Shown here: piece after piece, positions 1 to 8,600 of the stretch
How positions within the stretch are numbered: the stretch's first letter is position 1
Layout of the letters: each line of letters begins with the position of its first letter
Assembly: GCA_036266155.1 (NCBI GenBank)
Contig: DATANR010000129.1
Coordinates: 1-9,144, forward strand
Reading direction: 5' to 3'
DNA length: 9,144 nt
Source: SIAJ01 sp036266155
Lineage (GTDB): Bacteria > Planctomycetota > Planctomycetia > Gemmatales > Gemmataceae
Notes under the pieces: model-generated
The model's input: the letters and a program-made list of their open reading frames with translations, nothing else
What the model was told of the DNA's origin: nothing
The model's database searches: none
Program-made: the position numbers and the translations under genes

Positions 1-690
1 TACCGGGCGGCAACCGGTTGGGATGAGCTTCGGCAACGCGGCGTGGAACTGGCGACCGGCCCGGACGGCAAAAAGCCCTTTGATCTGCAGAACGAGCCGG
101 ACAAGGTGCGCGACCGCTATGGCCGCCATCCCCTCGGCCAATACCTGCTGATGGCCCGCCGGCTGGTGGAGTCCGGGGTGGGCTTTGTGAGTGTCAATGG
201 CTGGTGTGGTTTTGCTCCGGGCGAAGGTTCCCAGGGCGGGGCCGCGAGCTTTACCTGGGATATGCACGGCGGCGGGATGGGCCAGGGGAATATTTTTGGC
301 ACCGGATCCTACGGACTGGGCTGGGCGCTGCCGCGACTCGATGAAGCACTGTCCGCCCTGCTGGAAGATCTGCACGAGCGCGGCCTGTTGAAGAACACGC
401 TGGTGGTCGTGGTCGGCGAATTCGGGCGGACCCCCAAGATCGAAACCAATAACAACATTTCCGGCCGGAGCCACTGGCCGGCTTGCTTCTCCGCGGTGCT
501 GGCCGGCGCCGGCATCGGCGGGGGCGTCTATGGCGCGTCCGACAAGATCGGCGCTTACGTGAAGGACAATCCGGTACCGCCGCAGGTCCTCGGCGCTACC
601 CTTTATCATGCGCTGGGTGTGCCGCTCGATTCCAAAGTGGGCGCGCGGGCGATCACTACGGGCGAGCCGATCCACCAGTTGTTCAGCTAG
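1..690 (+). CDS. DUF1501 family protein, C-terminal part (5' end outside window)
   Basis: The reading frame is open from the first base of the window and ends at TAG 688-690, giving 229 visible residues. The GTG at 43 is an internal codon, not a convincing start, because the coding frame continues upstream. The visible part matches the C-terminal half of DUF1501 proteins (usually about 450-500 aa). It has a TWDMH segment near 253-267, a G-E-F-G-R-T-P-K-I motif near 415-441, and a G-R-S-H-W-P motif at 463-480. The family belongs to the alkaline-phosphatase/sulfatase-like fold group. In planctomycetes it is usually exported through a Tat signal and encoded beside a DUF1549/DUF1553 cytochrome-type gene; both the signal and that partner would lie left of the window. 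Substrate and reaction are unknown. The gene converges on the minus-strand DUF1552 gene with a 28-nt gap. The family call is confident; the function is not known. Confidence 0.9.
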   Translation, partial: YRAATGWDELRQRGVELATGPDGKKPFDLQNEPDKVRDRYGRHPLGQYLLMARRLVESGVGFVSVNGWCGFAPGEGSQGGAASFTWDMHGGGMGQGNIFGTGSYGLGWALPRLDEALSALLEDLHERGLLKNTLVVVVGEFGRTPKIETNNNISGRSHWPACFSAVLAGAGIGGGVYGASDKIGAYVKDNPVPPQVLGATLYHALGVPLDSKVGARAITTGEPIHQLFS

Positions 691-720
691 GAACGGCGTG
701 GGTCTCGACCGCCTACGTTC
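691..720. terminator. Imperfect palindrome between convergent genes, candidate bidirectional terminator
   Basis: The short gap between the two convergent stop codons is almost filled by an inverted repeat. GAACG at 691-695 pairs with CGTTC at 716-720, and inside it GGC at 695-697 can pair with GCC at 711-713. A further GGT/ACC pairing encloses a CTCG loop (about 701-710). The stem is interrupted by bulges and there is no T-run on either side, so it does not look like a classic intrinsic terminator. The position between tail-to-tail genes is the main argument. It could be chance in GC-rich DNA. Confidence 0.3.
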
Positions 721-1987
721 AAATCTCCAACTGCTCGGTCGAATTGCCGAACCGGTCCAACTTCAGACCCATGCGCTCCGAGAGCGTCATGAGCAGGCTC
801 GAGAACTTGCGGTTGCGACTCGTTTCAAAATCGAGGCTGCGGCCGGTTCGGAGGTTGCCGCCGAGACCGCCGGCCATGAGTAGAGGAACTCGCTCGGTGG
901 TGTGCGCGGTCCATTGTTCGTTGGCAAGGACGATGCACGAGTTGTCGAGAATCGTGCCGTCGCCTTCCTGGGTGGCGGCCAGCTTCTCGAGCAGGTAGGC
1001 GTATTGCTTCACCCAGAAGCGCGTTATCGCCTGGAATTCCTTGCCTTTATGGTCGTGCGAATAGCCGTGGTGGACGCCCTGGAAACCGAGGAACGGGTAC
1101 GCCTGGCCCGAGAGGTTGTTCGTCAAGAGAAGGGTCGCAATCCGGGTACGGTCGGTCTGGAAGGCCAGGGCAATCATGTCGCACATGAGCCGGGCGTGAT
1201 CATCGAGCCGGTTCGGCAGCCCGTTGGCTGGCCGTTGCGACTTGATCGCGTCGCTGACCTCTTCGGTCGCCTGCAGCTTCGCCAGACGGCCTTCGACTTC
1301 ACGAATGCTGTTGGCGTACTCGTCGATCCGGGCCTTGTCCGAGTTGGAAACGTTGCGGCTCACTTCGCCGAGTTGCTCACGAACCTGATCCAACACGCTG
1401 GCGTTGGTTCGGCTGCCCTTGCATTCGAACAGGCTGTCGAACGCGAGCGACGGGTAGAGTTCCGCCGGCACGGGGGACACGGGCGAACTCCACGAGACGT
1501 GCGAGGCGTACATCATCGAATAGCCCGATTCGTGGAAGCCGCTGATCGGGCGTTCGCAGGCCAGCACCAGGCTCGGCAAGGGCGTGGCATCGCCGACGCG
1601 CTTGGCCAGCAACTGATCCAGACTGGCGGCGGCGCGAATCTCCCGCCCGCCGGCCGGATGAGTACCGCTCAGAATCCCGGCCGCTCCCTTGGCGTGCCCA
1701 TCGCACACGCCGCCCGGGTGCTGCAGGCCGTGGATGAAATTCACCTTGTCCTTAACCTTGTTCAGCGAAGCGAAAGCCGGCCCAAGTTCCAGAGTCGAAC
1801 CCTCGCCCTTCGACCACCACTCTGGAGTATGAACACCGTCGCCGAAGAACATGAAGGCGAACCGCTTCGGCGGGGTTTTGCGTACGGGGTCGGCTGCCAG
1901 TGCCGGAATCGATTCGAGCCAGGGAAGCGCAACCGACGCGCAGAGGCCCTTCAACACGACGCGACGGGTGAACTGGTGGGTACTCAT
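719..1987 (-). CDS. DUF1552 family protein, exported with a Tat-like signal
   Basis: The protein has 422 aa, the usual size for DUF1552, and starts at ATG 1985-1987. The N-terminus carries a Tat-like signal: twin Arg8-Arg9 followed by V-V-L-K-G, a hydrophobic stretch, and an A-L-A cleavage site near residue 31. The signal supports this start, although no strong Shine-Dalgarno sequence is visible upstream. Family features follow in order: F-F-G-D-G-V-H-T-P-E-W-W near residue 50, an I-H-G-L-Q-H segment, G-I-L-S-G-T-H-P near residue 107, the helical R-I-D-E-Y-A-N-S-I-R-E-V-E-G-R-L segment, H-H-G-Y-S-H-D-H in the second half, and L-L-M-A-G-G-L-G-G-N-L near the C-terminus. DUF1552 proteins are widespread in planctomycetes and regularly follow a DUF1592-type gene, as here after 59 nt. 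This suggests one operon and an exported partner for that cytochrome. The reaction is unknown. Confidence 0.92.
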   Translation of the reverse strand: MSTHQFTRRVVLKGLCASVALPWLESIPALAADPVRKTPPKRFAFMFFGDGVHTPEWWSKGEGSTLELGPAFASLNKVKDKVNFIHGLQHPGGVCDGHAKGAAGILSGTHPAGGREIRAAASLDQLLAKRVGDATPLPSLVLACERPISGFHESGYSMMYASHVSWSSPVSPVPAELYPSLAFDSLFECKGSRTNASVLDQVREQLGEVSRNVSNSDKARIDEYANSIREVEGRLAKLQATEEVSDAIKSQRPANGLPNRLDDHARLMCDMIALAFQTDRTRIATLLLTNNLSGQAYPFLGFQGVHHGYSHDHKGKEFQAITRFWVKQYAYLLEKLAATQEGDGTILDNSCIVLANEQWTAHTTERVPLLMAGGLGGNLRTGRSLDFETSRNRKFSSLLMTLSERMGLKLDRFGNSTEQLEI

Positions 1988-2046
1988 TGCAAATTCCCGG
2001 CGAAAGAAGGTAGGCTGGCGGGCAGGTCGCGGAGGGCACTCGGCTA
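1988..2046 (-). other. 59-nt intercistronic gap of the DUF1592-DUF1552 pair
   Basis: This short spacer separates the stop of the large cytochrome-type gene from the ATG of the DUF1552 gene on the same strand. I see no terminator hairpin and no good promoter in it. A weak purine stretch (GGGAA, about 9 nt before the ATG on the minus strand) is the only ribosome-binding candidate. This fits co-transcription of the two genes. Confidence 0.5.
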
Positions 2047-5000
2047 CTAAGAACGAACCCGATAGTCCCGGCCGCGCTGCTTGCGAAACTGCGGGCTCAG
2101 GACAACGGTTTCAAACAACGCGGAGAATCGCCGCTTCTCGTGCAGGTTCTTCTGCATTTCGTCCAGCAGCGGCTCATCCGATAATACCACAGATCGGCCG
2201 AGGGCATAGCCAAGAAATTTGCGGCAGAGGTTCCGCTCGAACTCCCCCCGGCGCTGATTCTCAACGTAGTCGATCAACCCACCAATTCCCTCAGCGGTCT
2301 TACCGCCAGGCAGCGGACCGACGGACTGGATCGCTCGACCGGCAAGGTCTTTTGTCCGTGAACGTCCGATCGCGTCGAAGCCCTCCATGGTCAGGCCGAG
2401 ACCGTCGAAGTGGACGTGGCACATCGCACATTGTGCGTGTGCCGTGTGCTCGGCCAACATTTCGCGGATCGTCTTCGAGCTTTCCTTCTCCGTCTTCGGC
2501 AACTCGGGCACGTCGGCCGGCGGCGGTGGGAAATGCTCGCCGAGCAGATGATGCACAACCCAGAAGCCGCGCTTCACCGGGCTGGTTCGTTGACCCGCGG
2601 AATTCGTCGTCAGGATGACCGGGATTCCGAATACCCCGCCGCGGCCGAGGCTGCGCAAGCCGTCGACGCGATACCAGTCGGCATTGGCGTCGGTGGGAGC
2701 GGGCAGGCCGCGGCGTTTGCGATCCTCCGCCCGCTCTGTCGATAGGCGGCGATACTGCGTTTCAATCGAGCCGCCATAAAACTGGGCGAGCGGCGCGTTG
2801 ACGAACGTCGCGTCACCGTGCAGCAGTTCATCGACGTCCCGGTCCTGTTGAATCAGATCGGTGATGAGCCGGGTCGGCTCCTCGAAAAATGCGCGCCGCA
2901 AGCTGTCGTCGTAGCCCGGAAACGCGCCAGCGGGAATCGCGTCCTTCGAGAGGTAATCGCGATACCGCAGCCACTGGCCAAAGAATTCACGAGCGAATGC
3001 CGCGCTCTTCGGATCCTTGAGCATGCGCTGGACTTGACCGCGCAGCACCTGCTCGTCCTGCAACTTGCCCTCGCGAGCCGCCTTGAGCAATTCCTCATCC
3101 GGCAACGACGACCAGAGGAAATAGCTCAGACGGCGAGCCAGCGCTTCGCCCGCCAGCGGGTAGATGCCCTCGCCCGCCGGTGCGGCGGGAATGTGAAAGA
3201 AGAAGTGCGGCGACATCAGCACAGCGCGGATTGTACCACGCAACGAATCCTCAACGCCCTGGCCCTGTTTCCGCAATTTCTGATATAGCGCGCGCAAGGC
3301 GGCAGTTTCATCAGCCCGCAACGGCCGGCCATAGGCTTGCTGGGCCAACCGCTCCAGGTCGGCAATCGCTGTTGTTTCGACCCGCTCCAGGGTCTGTTTG
3401 TATGCGGCCAGACCCTGGCGCACTTCCTGGAAAAAGCCGTGGATCAGTTCGAACTGCGAACTGGCCTTCTCCGGCTTTAGCTCTCCGTCAACGAGCTTGA
3501 CGCCGAGCTTTTCCAGATACATCCGCTCGAACTTGGAAAGAAGTTCGTTCTCGACAAGCAACGGATCGTCTGAACTGAGGTAGTCGAAGCGCTTGTCCTG
3601 GATCACGTGCCGCTCGGCGCGCTCGAACCAGACGAAACCACGCAGCAGCGTCTCCGTACGTTGCGTGACGAAATCGAGTTCCTTCCACAGGCGGTCCAGC
3701 TCGGTGCGTTCAGACTCCGTTAGCACCTTTCCCATGAGCGGCTGATCGTCGCGGAAAAGACCTTCGACAAGGTGGAAGCCGGCGGTCAAATTGCGATTGG
3801 GGTCGACATAAAAGAAACGGTTGGGGAAGGCGGAACAGAATTTTTCGCCAGACGCGGCGATGTCTTTGGCCAACTGGCTCTCGGGCCGAACCACCAATCC
3901 GGCACCCGTGCCCAAAGTCGACTCCGGGCGTTTGCCGGTCGAAGGCAGCAGATGAAAAGCTGACTTCGTGGAACTATCTCCGTCTAGCTCGCATTCGAGG
4001 AGCAACTGTTTCCCTTGGAGCGCCGCGACTGCAGCCGAACTGAGCGGGATCTCCAGCACTCCGGGCGCTGGCACGGCAAACGTGTCGGCATCCAGTACGC
4101 CGCCGCTCGGATGCTTGCCGAAGCCAAATCGCAGAGCGACTTCGGGAGCCTCGCGCTCCAGGACGGCCCGCAACGATTCCATTCCTTGAGTTTCGATCTG
4201 CTTCTTGTTCTGAGCGATAGTGTCCGACTTGGTGAAAACCGCCTGACGAACCACGATCGTTCCGGGAGTCAGCCCCTCGAAAGCAGGATCGATGCGGAGG
4301 TAGAGCATCGTTTCGGAAGGCTTCTCACCCGTCTTCGTCTCCAACCGGCCGAACTTGATCAGTTGCCGCGATTTGAGATTTGCCGAGTCAAACTTGTCGC
4401 GGGCGAACGCGGCCTTGGCGCGCAAATCGAGGTGCCCAATGACCCAGCACCCGGCGTCGGCGTGAATCAGCCGCGGCTCGCGCTGGCAGAGCTGACTCTG
4501 CAAGAACGAGACAAGTCTCTGAAACTCCTTCATCTCCTGCGGAACATCGCTGGCATTTTTCGGCGCCGGAAGGGACGGCCACTTTTCCCCGAGTTGTTTC
4601 AGGTATCCCGTGCCGGTCTTGGCCTCGTCCAGAGTCTTCGCGACGAGTGTGAGGTACTTGCCGCTTAACTTGCTCCTCGTGGCCCAGGCATCCAGGGACA
4701 CGTCGCGGTCGCCAGCGACGCGATGTTGATAGCGCCAGGCGGCTTCGAGATAAGCGTCGATGCGCACTTCATGCTGGCGATAGAAATCAATGATCGCCTG
4801 TTCCGTCAGTTTCTTGCGCTCGTTGTAAGAGGTCACGGGGAACGGCGCGAACGCGATGCCATTCGGCTTCAAAACGAGGTGCTCCGAGACAAACCGCGCC
4901 GCCTCCAGATATTTGTTGAGCAGGTTCGGCGTCATCCCCAGAGCCTCGCCGGTATTATTGAAGCCTTCGCCGCCCGCCGGATCGATGGGGAATTCCGCGG

Positions 5001-5439
5001 TCGCGCGCAAGTCGAATCCGGTGAGGTCGCGGATCGACAGATCGTATTCAGTGGTCGAAAGTCGTCGCGGCAGAACGACGCCCGGATCTCCTGCATGCTT
5101 TCTTGCCTCAACCAGCAAGATCGACTCGATCGCCGCGACGACCGTCTTTCTTTCTTCAATCGTCGGTTGCGGCTTGTCGTTCGGAGGCATCGCTCCTTTG
5201 CGAACAAACTCGAGGACATGGTTCCAGCGCCGAAAGTCGCTCGTCACGTCGACGTCGCGCGTGTAACGAGTAAGGTCCAGCTCGCCGCGCGGTTTTTCCT
5301 TGTTATGGCAACCCTTGCAGTACTTCTCCGCGAACGGCTTGATCCGCTCTTGAAACGAATCGGCTCCGGTCGCCCAGGGCGTCACGGCGCTGAGCACTGC
5401 CAGCGGAAGGAGCAATCGCACGTTTTCGGTCTCCGACAT
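2047..5439 (-). CDS. Large exported cytochrome-type protein with DUF1587/1595/1592/1588/1585 domains
   Basis: The protein has 1130 aa from ATG 5437-5439. The frame can also begin at TTG 5448 (three residues longer), but there is an in-frame stop at 5488-5490 and no good ribosome-binding site for either start; ATG is preferred. A signal peptide is likely, with Arg8 followed by a hydrophobic run ending around residue 26. Domains in order: a PSCyt1-like haem segment with C-K-G-C-H at 41-45 and a candidate axial Met84 in G-A-M-P-P; DUF1587 at about 125-190; about 500 residues not assigned to a standard domain; DUF1595 near 690-755; DUF1592 near 755-885 (R-R-L-S-Y-F-L-W-S-S); DUF1588 near 930-1030, with a second haem motif C-A-M-C-H at 1004-1008 and Met1018; DUF1585 at about 1050-1123. 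These proteins are typical of planctomycetes and are taken to be periplasmic or otherwise exported haem proteins; electron donor, acceptor and substrate are unknown. It is probably co-transcribed with the DUF1552 gene 59 nt downstream. The family is secure, the biochemical role is not. Confidence 0.92.
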   Translation of the reverse strand: MSETENVRLLLPLAVLSAVTPWATGADSFQERIKPFAEKYCKGCHNKEKPRGELDLTRYTRDVDVTSDFRRWNHVLEFVRKGAMPPNDKPQPTIEERKTVVAAIESILLVEARKHAGDPGVVLPRRLSTTEYDLSIRDLTGFDLRATAEFPIDPAGGEGFNNTGEALGMTPNLLNKYLEAARFVSEHLVLKPNGIAFAPFPVTSYNERKKLTEQAIIDFYRQHEVRIDAYLEAAWRYQHRVAGDRDVSLDAWATRSKLSGKYLTLVAKTLDEAKTGTGYLKQLGEKWPSLPAPKNASDVPQEMKEFQRLVSFLQSQLCQREPRLIHADAGCWVIGHLDLRAKAAFARDKFDSANLKSRQLIKFGRLETKTGEKPSETMLYLRIDPAFEGLTPGTIVVRQAVFTKSDTIAQNKKQIETQGMESLRAVLEREAPEVALRFGFGKHPSGGVLDADTFAVPAPGVLEIPLSSAAVAALQGKQLLLECELDGDSSTKSAFHLLPSTGKRPESTLGTGAGLVVRPESQLAKDIAASGEKFCSAFPNRFFYVDPNRNLTAGFHLVEGLFRDDQPLMGKVLTESERTELDRLWKELDFVTQRTETLLRGFVWFERAERHVIQDKRFDYLSSDDPLLVENELLSKFERMYLEKLGVKLVDGELKPEKASSQFELIHGFFQEVRQGLAAYKQTLERVETTAIADLERLAQQAYGRPLRADETAALRALYQKLRKQGQGVEDSLRGTIRAVLMSPHFFFHIPAAPAGEGIYPLAGEALARRLSYFLWSSLPDEELLKAAREGKLQDEQVLRGQVQRMLKDPKSAAFAREFFGQWLRYRDYLSKDAIPAGAFPGYDDSLRRAFFEEPTRLITDLIQQDRDVDELLHGDATFVNAPLAQFYGGSIETQYRRLSTERAEDRKRRGLPAPTDANADWYRVDGLRSLGRGGVFGIPVILTTNSAGQRTSPVKRGFWVVHHLLGEHFPPPPADVPELPKTEKESSKTIREMLAEHTAHAQCAMCHVHFDGLGLTMEGFDAIGRSRTKDLAGRAIQSVGPLPGGKTAEGIGGLIDYVENQRRGEFERNLCRKFLGYALGRSVVLSDEPLLDEMQKNLHEKRRFSALFETVVLSPQFRKQRGRDYRVRS

Positions 5440-5636
5440 TGGACCCAAAGAACGGGTCGGCGGGAATCGTTCGCGAGGATTCGCAGGCTAGGCTGCGTCC
5501 TGCCCATATTCATGGGGCCGGCGGCGCTCGATCATCTCCTGCCTATGGTAATCGTGGGCGCGACGACAGTAAAGCAGGAAGTCGCTTCGATGTGGTATGA
5601 TTCCTGGCATGCTTCTGGCTTATTCGTTCACGTCAC
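5440..5636. other. Non-coding region between the RTX gene and the cytochrome-type gene
   Basis: This gap lies between the stop of the RTX/delta-60 gene and the ATG of the large cytochrome-type gene, both on the minus strand. It contains in-frame stops and no credible gene. Two small hairpins can be drawn in the putative leader of the downstream gene: CGCAG/CTGCG at 5482-5497 with a 6-nt loop, and CCCAT/ATGGG at 5503-5516 with a 4-nt loop. Both stems are only 5 bp and could be chance. No clear terminator for the RTX gene is visible near 5600-5636. Confidence 0.45.
5545..5573 (-). promoter_or_regulatory. Weak sigma70-like promoter candidate for the DUF1592-DUF1552 operon
   Basis: Read on the minus strand, TTTACT (5573-5568) and TACCAT (5550-5545) are separated by exactly 17 nt. 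Each matches four of six bases of the -35 and -10 consensus. Transcription would begin near 5538, leaving a leader of about 100 nt before the ATG at 5439. The location is right, but the match is weak, and planctomycete promoters are poorly described by this consensus. Confidence 0.22.
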
Positions 5637-8600
5637 TCAAACTGTCACCTTCTGCTCGCCCATCTTCAGATCCAGCGTGTCGAGCGCACTGACAAAGAAC
5701 CAGTCGGTACCTGCTGCACCTACGAGCACATCCTTGATGCCGTCGTCGTGGACAGTGCTTATTGTGAGATAGGTCGTGCCGTTGGCGCCGCTACCGCTGG
5801 TGAGGTGCGCGATGCGCGTGGGATAGTCCGCGCCCGAATTCCATTCGACGAAAATGTCGTTCAGCGCGCTCACATCCGTGTCGAAGTCGGTGAAGCCGGC
5901 GATGAGAAGGTCGTCGCCCGATCCGCCCAAGAGTTTGTCCTTGCCTTTGCTGCCGATCAGCACGTCGCGGCCGGCACCACCGGCAAGTGTGTCGTTGCCG
6001 TCGCCGCCAACCATCACGTTGTTGCCCTTGCCGCCGGTCAGCTTGTCGTCGCCGCCACCGCCGAGGATCGTGTCGTCGCCGGCGCCGCCGGTCAGGGCAT
6101 CGTTCCCCGGACCGCCGTCGAGCAGGGCCGGCTTCGTGATCTTCGAGGAGATCGTCACCTTGTCCGCGCCAGCTCCGGTGCGCACGATGATCGAACCCGT
6201 GATGGCCGCGAGGTCGAAGTCGCCGAGCTTCACGCCGTTCAACTTCACCGTCACCTTCGTCGGATCGTGGGCCGGGTTCACCGTGACGGTGTCGTTCCCC
6301 GTGGTGCCGCCGATCAGCAGGTCGCCATTGTCGAGCAGGCTGTTGGAGAGCGTGACCGTGATCGACTGAGTGTCGTTCTTGGCCGGCACGCCGTCATCGA
6401 CGACACGGACGGTGAAGGTGTGGTCGCCCGACGCAATCGCTTCCGTCGGCGTCCAGGTGAAGTCGCCGGTATCCGGATCGATGCTCGCACCGGCCGGCGC
6501 GCCGACCAGGCTGAAGGTCAAGGCGTTGCCGTTGCCGTTCAGAATGTCGCTGTCGGTTGCGGTGGCCGTGAAGCTCAGTGTGTCGCCGCGCACGATGTTT
6601 GCCGTCGCGGGCACGTTGGCGAGCGTCGGCGCCGTGTTCACTTCGCGGACCAGCACGGTGATCGTCTTCGTCGTGGTCGCCAGGCCGTCGCTGACTTGCA
6701 CGTTGAAGATGAACGTATCCGGCCCGTCGGCCTCCGTGGTGAGCCAGGAGAAGGCACCGGTATCGGGGTCGATGGTCGCCGTGGCCGGAGCGCTATCGAG
6801 GCTGAACGTCAGAACGGGGGCAAGATCGGGATCAAAGCCGTTGGCCGTGAAGCTGAGCGATTGTCCTTCGTCGATATTCGCGGAGACCGGCACGCCGGAA
6901 AGAACCGGCGCATTGTTGCCAGTGGTTCCGATTGGGAAGACCGTGGTGCGAATCGGCGTAATCGTGCCCGCGATCGGCGTGCTGCCGCCATTGATCGTGA
7001 CATCAACGGTTTGCCGAGCCGCCCCGCTGGTGAATGCGCCGGCGAAGGTGTCATCCATCGCGCGCACGGAGAGCGGCGTCGGCTCGCCGGTGAAGCTGAG
7101 TACGAGGACGAAGCGAATACGCGTGCTGGCCGCGAGGGCGAGGGCCGTGGCATCGTCGGCCACGGCGCCGATGTCGAACCAGGTCGTGCCGTTGTCGCTG
7201 GAGTATTGCCAGCCGCCTTCGCTCACCGCGTTCGCTGTGTTGCCAACGACGGCGATGCCGCTCAATGACGAACCGCTGTCCGGGTCGGCGAAATGCCCGG
7301 CGAACAGGCCGGCAATCTCTTGGCCGAGCGAGGTGGTGTTCGCTTGCAGGATCGCGAAGAGCACGCCATCGGCCGTGAAGCTCGGGGCATCGTTGACGGC
7401 GACGACGTGGATGGTGTAACTGGCCGAGGCGAGATTCTGCGTCGCTTCGCCATCATCGACCGTAATGGTGATGGTGCGGTCGAGTTCCGTCGGCGACTGA
7501 CTGGTGTTCGTATACGTCAGCGAGCGGAGTTCCGCTTGATAATTGGCAAGCGGCGCTGAGCCACTCAAAGTGAGCACGCCGGCCACGTTATCGAAGTTGG
7601 CGGAGATTCCGCCTTGTGGCGTAAAGCTGAGCACATCCTCACTGCGGACATAGTTCCCAATACTGACAGTGGCGCCGACTAGGTTGGCGTTTGGACTATC
7701 CGAGAAATCGAGGCCAGCGTCGACGGTTAAAGAGGGGCTGTCTTCGACGAATGACATTGAACTGTTGGTCGCGACAACACTAAACGGTTCGCCGAGATAA
7801 CGAGCGATAAAGAAATCGTCGTTCGTTCCGTTCGAAGCGAAGCCAGCAACGATTACTCGGCCCTGAGCGTCGATGGCAACGTTGCGGGTCAGCGCGAGTT
7901 GACCCACGCCTGTTTGGGTGACGACCTTGCCGTCACCATCAAAGCTTGCGTCCAACGTTCCATTTGAATTGAAGCGCTCGACGGTCGTATACCATTGACC
8001 ACCCACGACTTGGTTGCCCGATAAATGACCGCCCGTGTTTTCGTTGCCCGCCGCAATAATTCGACCAGAACTATCGATCGTGATGGTGTGGATGTATGAG
8101 TTTGGACCGCTGGAAACTGTCAAATAACCGTCGTCATCAAATGTGGAATCGAGAGTCCCGTTCGGCAGGTATCGGGCCAACGCCATGTTGTTATTGCTGT
8201 TGTCGAAACTATGTCCGCCGACGACAATTCGGCCGACGTCATCGATGGCAACACCATAGGCATACGCATAAAGGCCTATTGGCGTGAGAGCGACGCCGTC
8301 GCCATCGAAAGTAGGATCGAGAGATCCATTGACGTCGTAACGAGCCACGGCGAAGTCCCAAACCGGACCCCGATTGCTTGTTCCCACGGCGACAATCCGG
8401 TCCGAACTGTCGATTGCGACGTCATAAATCTCGTCGTCAAACGATTCGAGCACGGTCGTGACCTTGCCGCCACTTCCGAAGCTTGAGTCCAGAGCGCCAC
8501 TCGGAGTGTATCGGGCAATGCCGAAGTGATTCACGCTCCCATCAGAACTTGACCCGCCAACGACAATCCGCTGCACGCTGTCAATCGCAATTGCATAGGC

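Noticed and set aside
43..690. GTG at 43 as the true start of the DUF1501 gene
   Set aside because: The frame is open to the window edge and the visible protein is only the C-terminal half of the family, so the real start is outside.
902..2050. 382-codon plus-strand open frame opposite the DUF1552 gene
   Set aside because: The minus-strand frame has a Tat-like signal and full DUF1552 motifs; the plus-strand translation has no family features.
5488..5539. Short minus-strand reading frame of about 15 codons in the leader of the cytochrome-type gene
   Set aside because: It is too short, the AGGAG lies directly against its ATG without normal spacing, and there is no other support.
4723..5772. 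349-codon plus-strand open frame spanning the non-coding gap and parts of two genes
   Set aside because: It is antisense to the start of the cytochrome-type gene and the end of the RTX gene, and has no domain signature.
5748..7268. 506-codon open frame on the plus strand, antisense to the RTX/delta-60 gene
   Set aside because: It lies opposite a gene with clear domain repeats. Its translation is Arg/Val/Gly-rich with no recognisable domain, as expected of a GC-rich antisense frame.
6370..7419. 349-codon plus-strand open frame, also antisense to the same gene
   Set aside because: It overlaps both the real gene and another antisense frame and is Ser/Val-rich with no domain. It is a by-product of the codon bias of the true gene.
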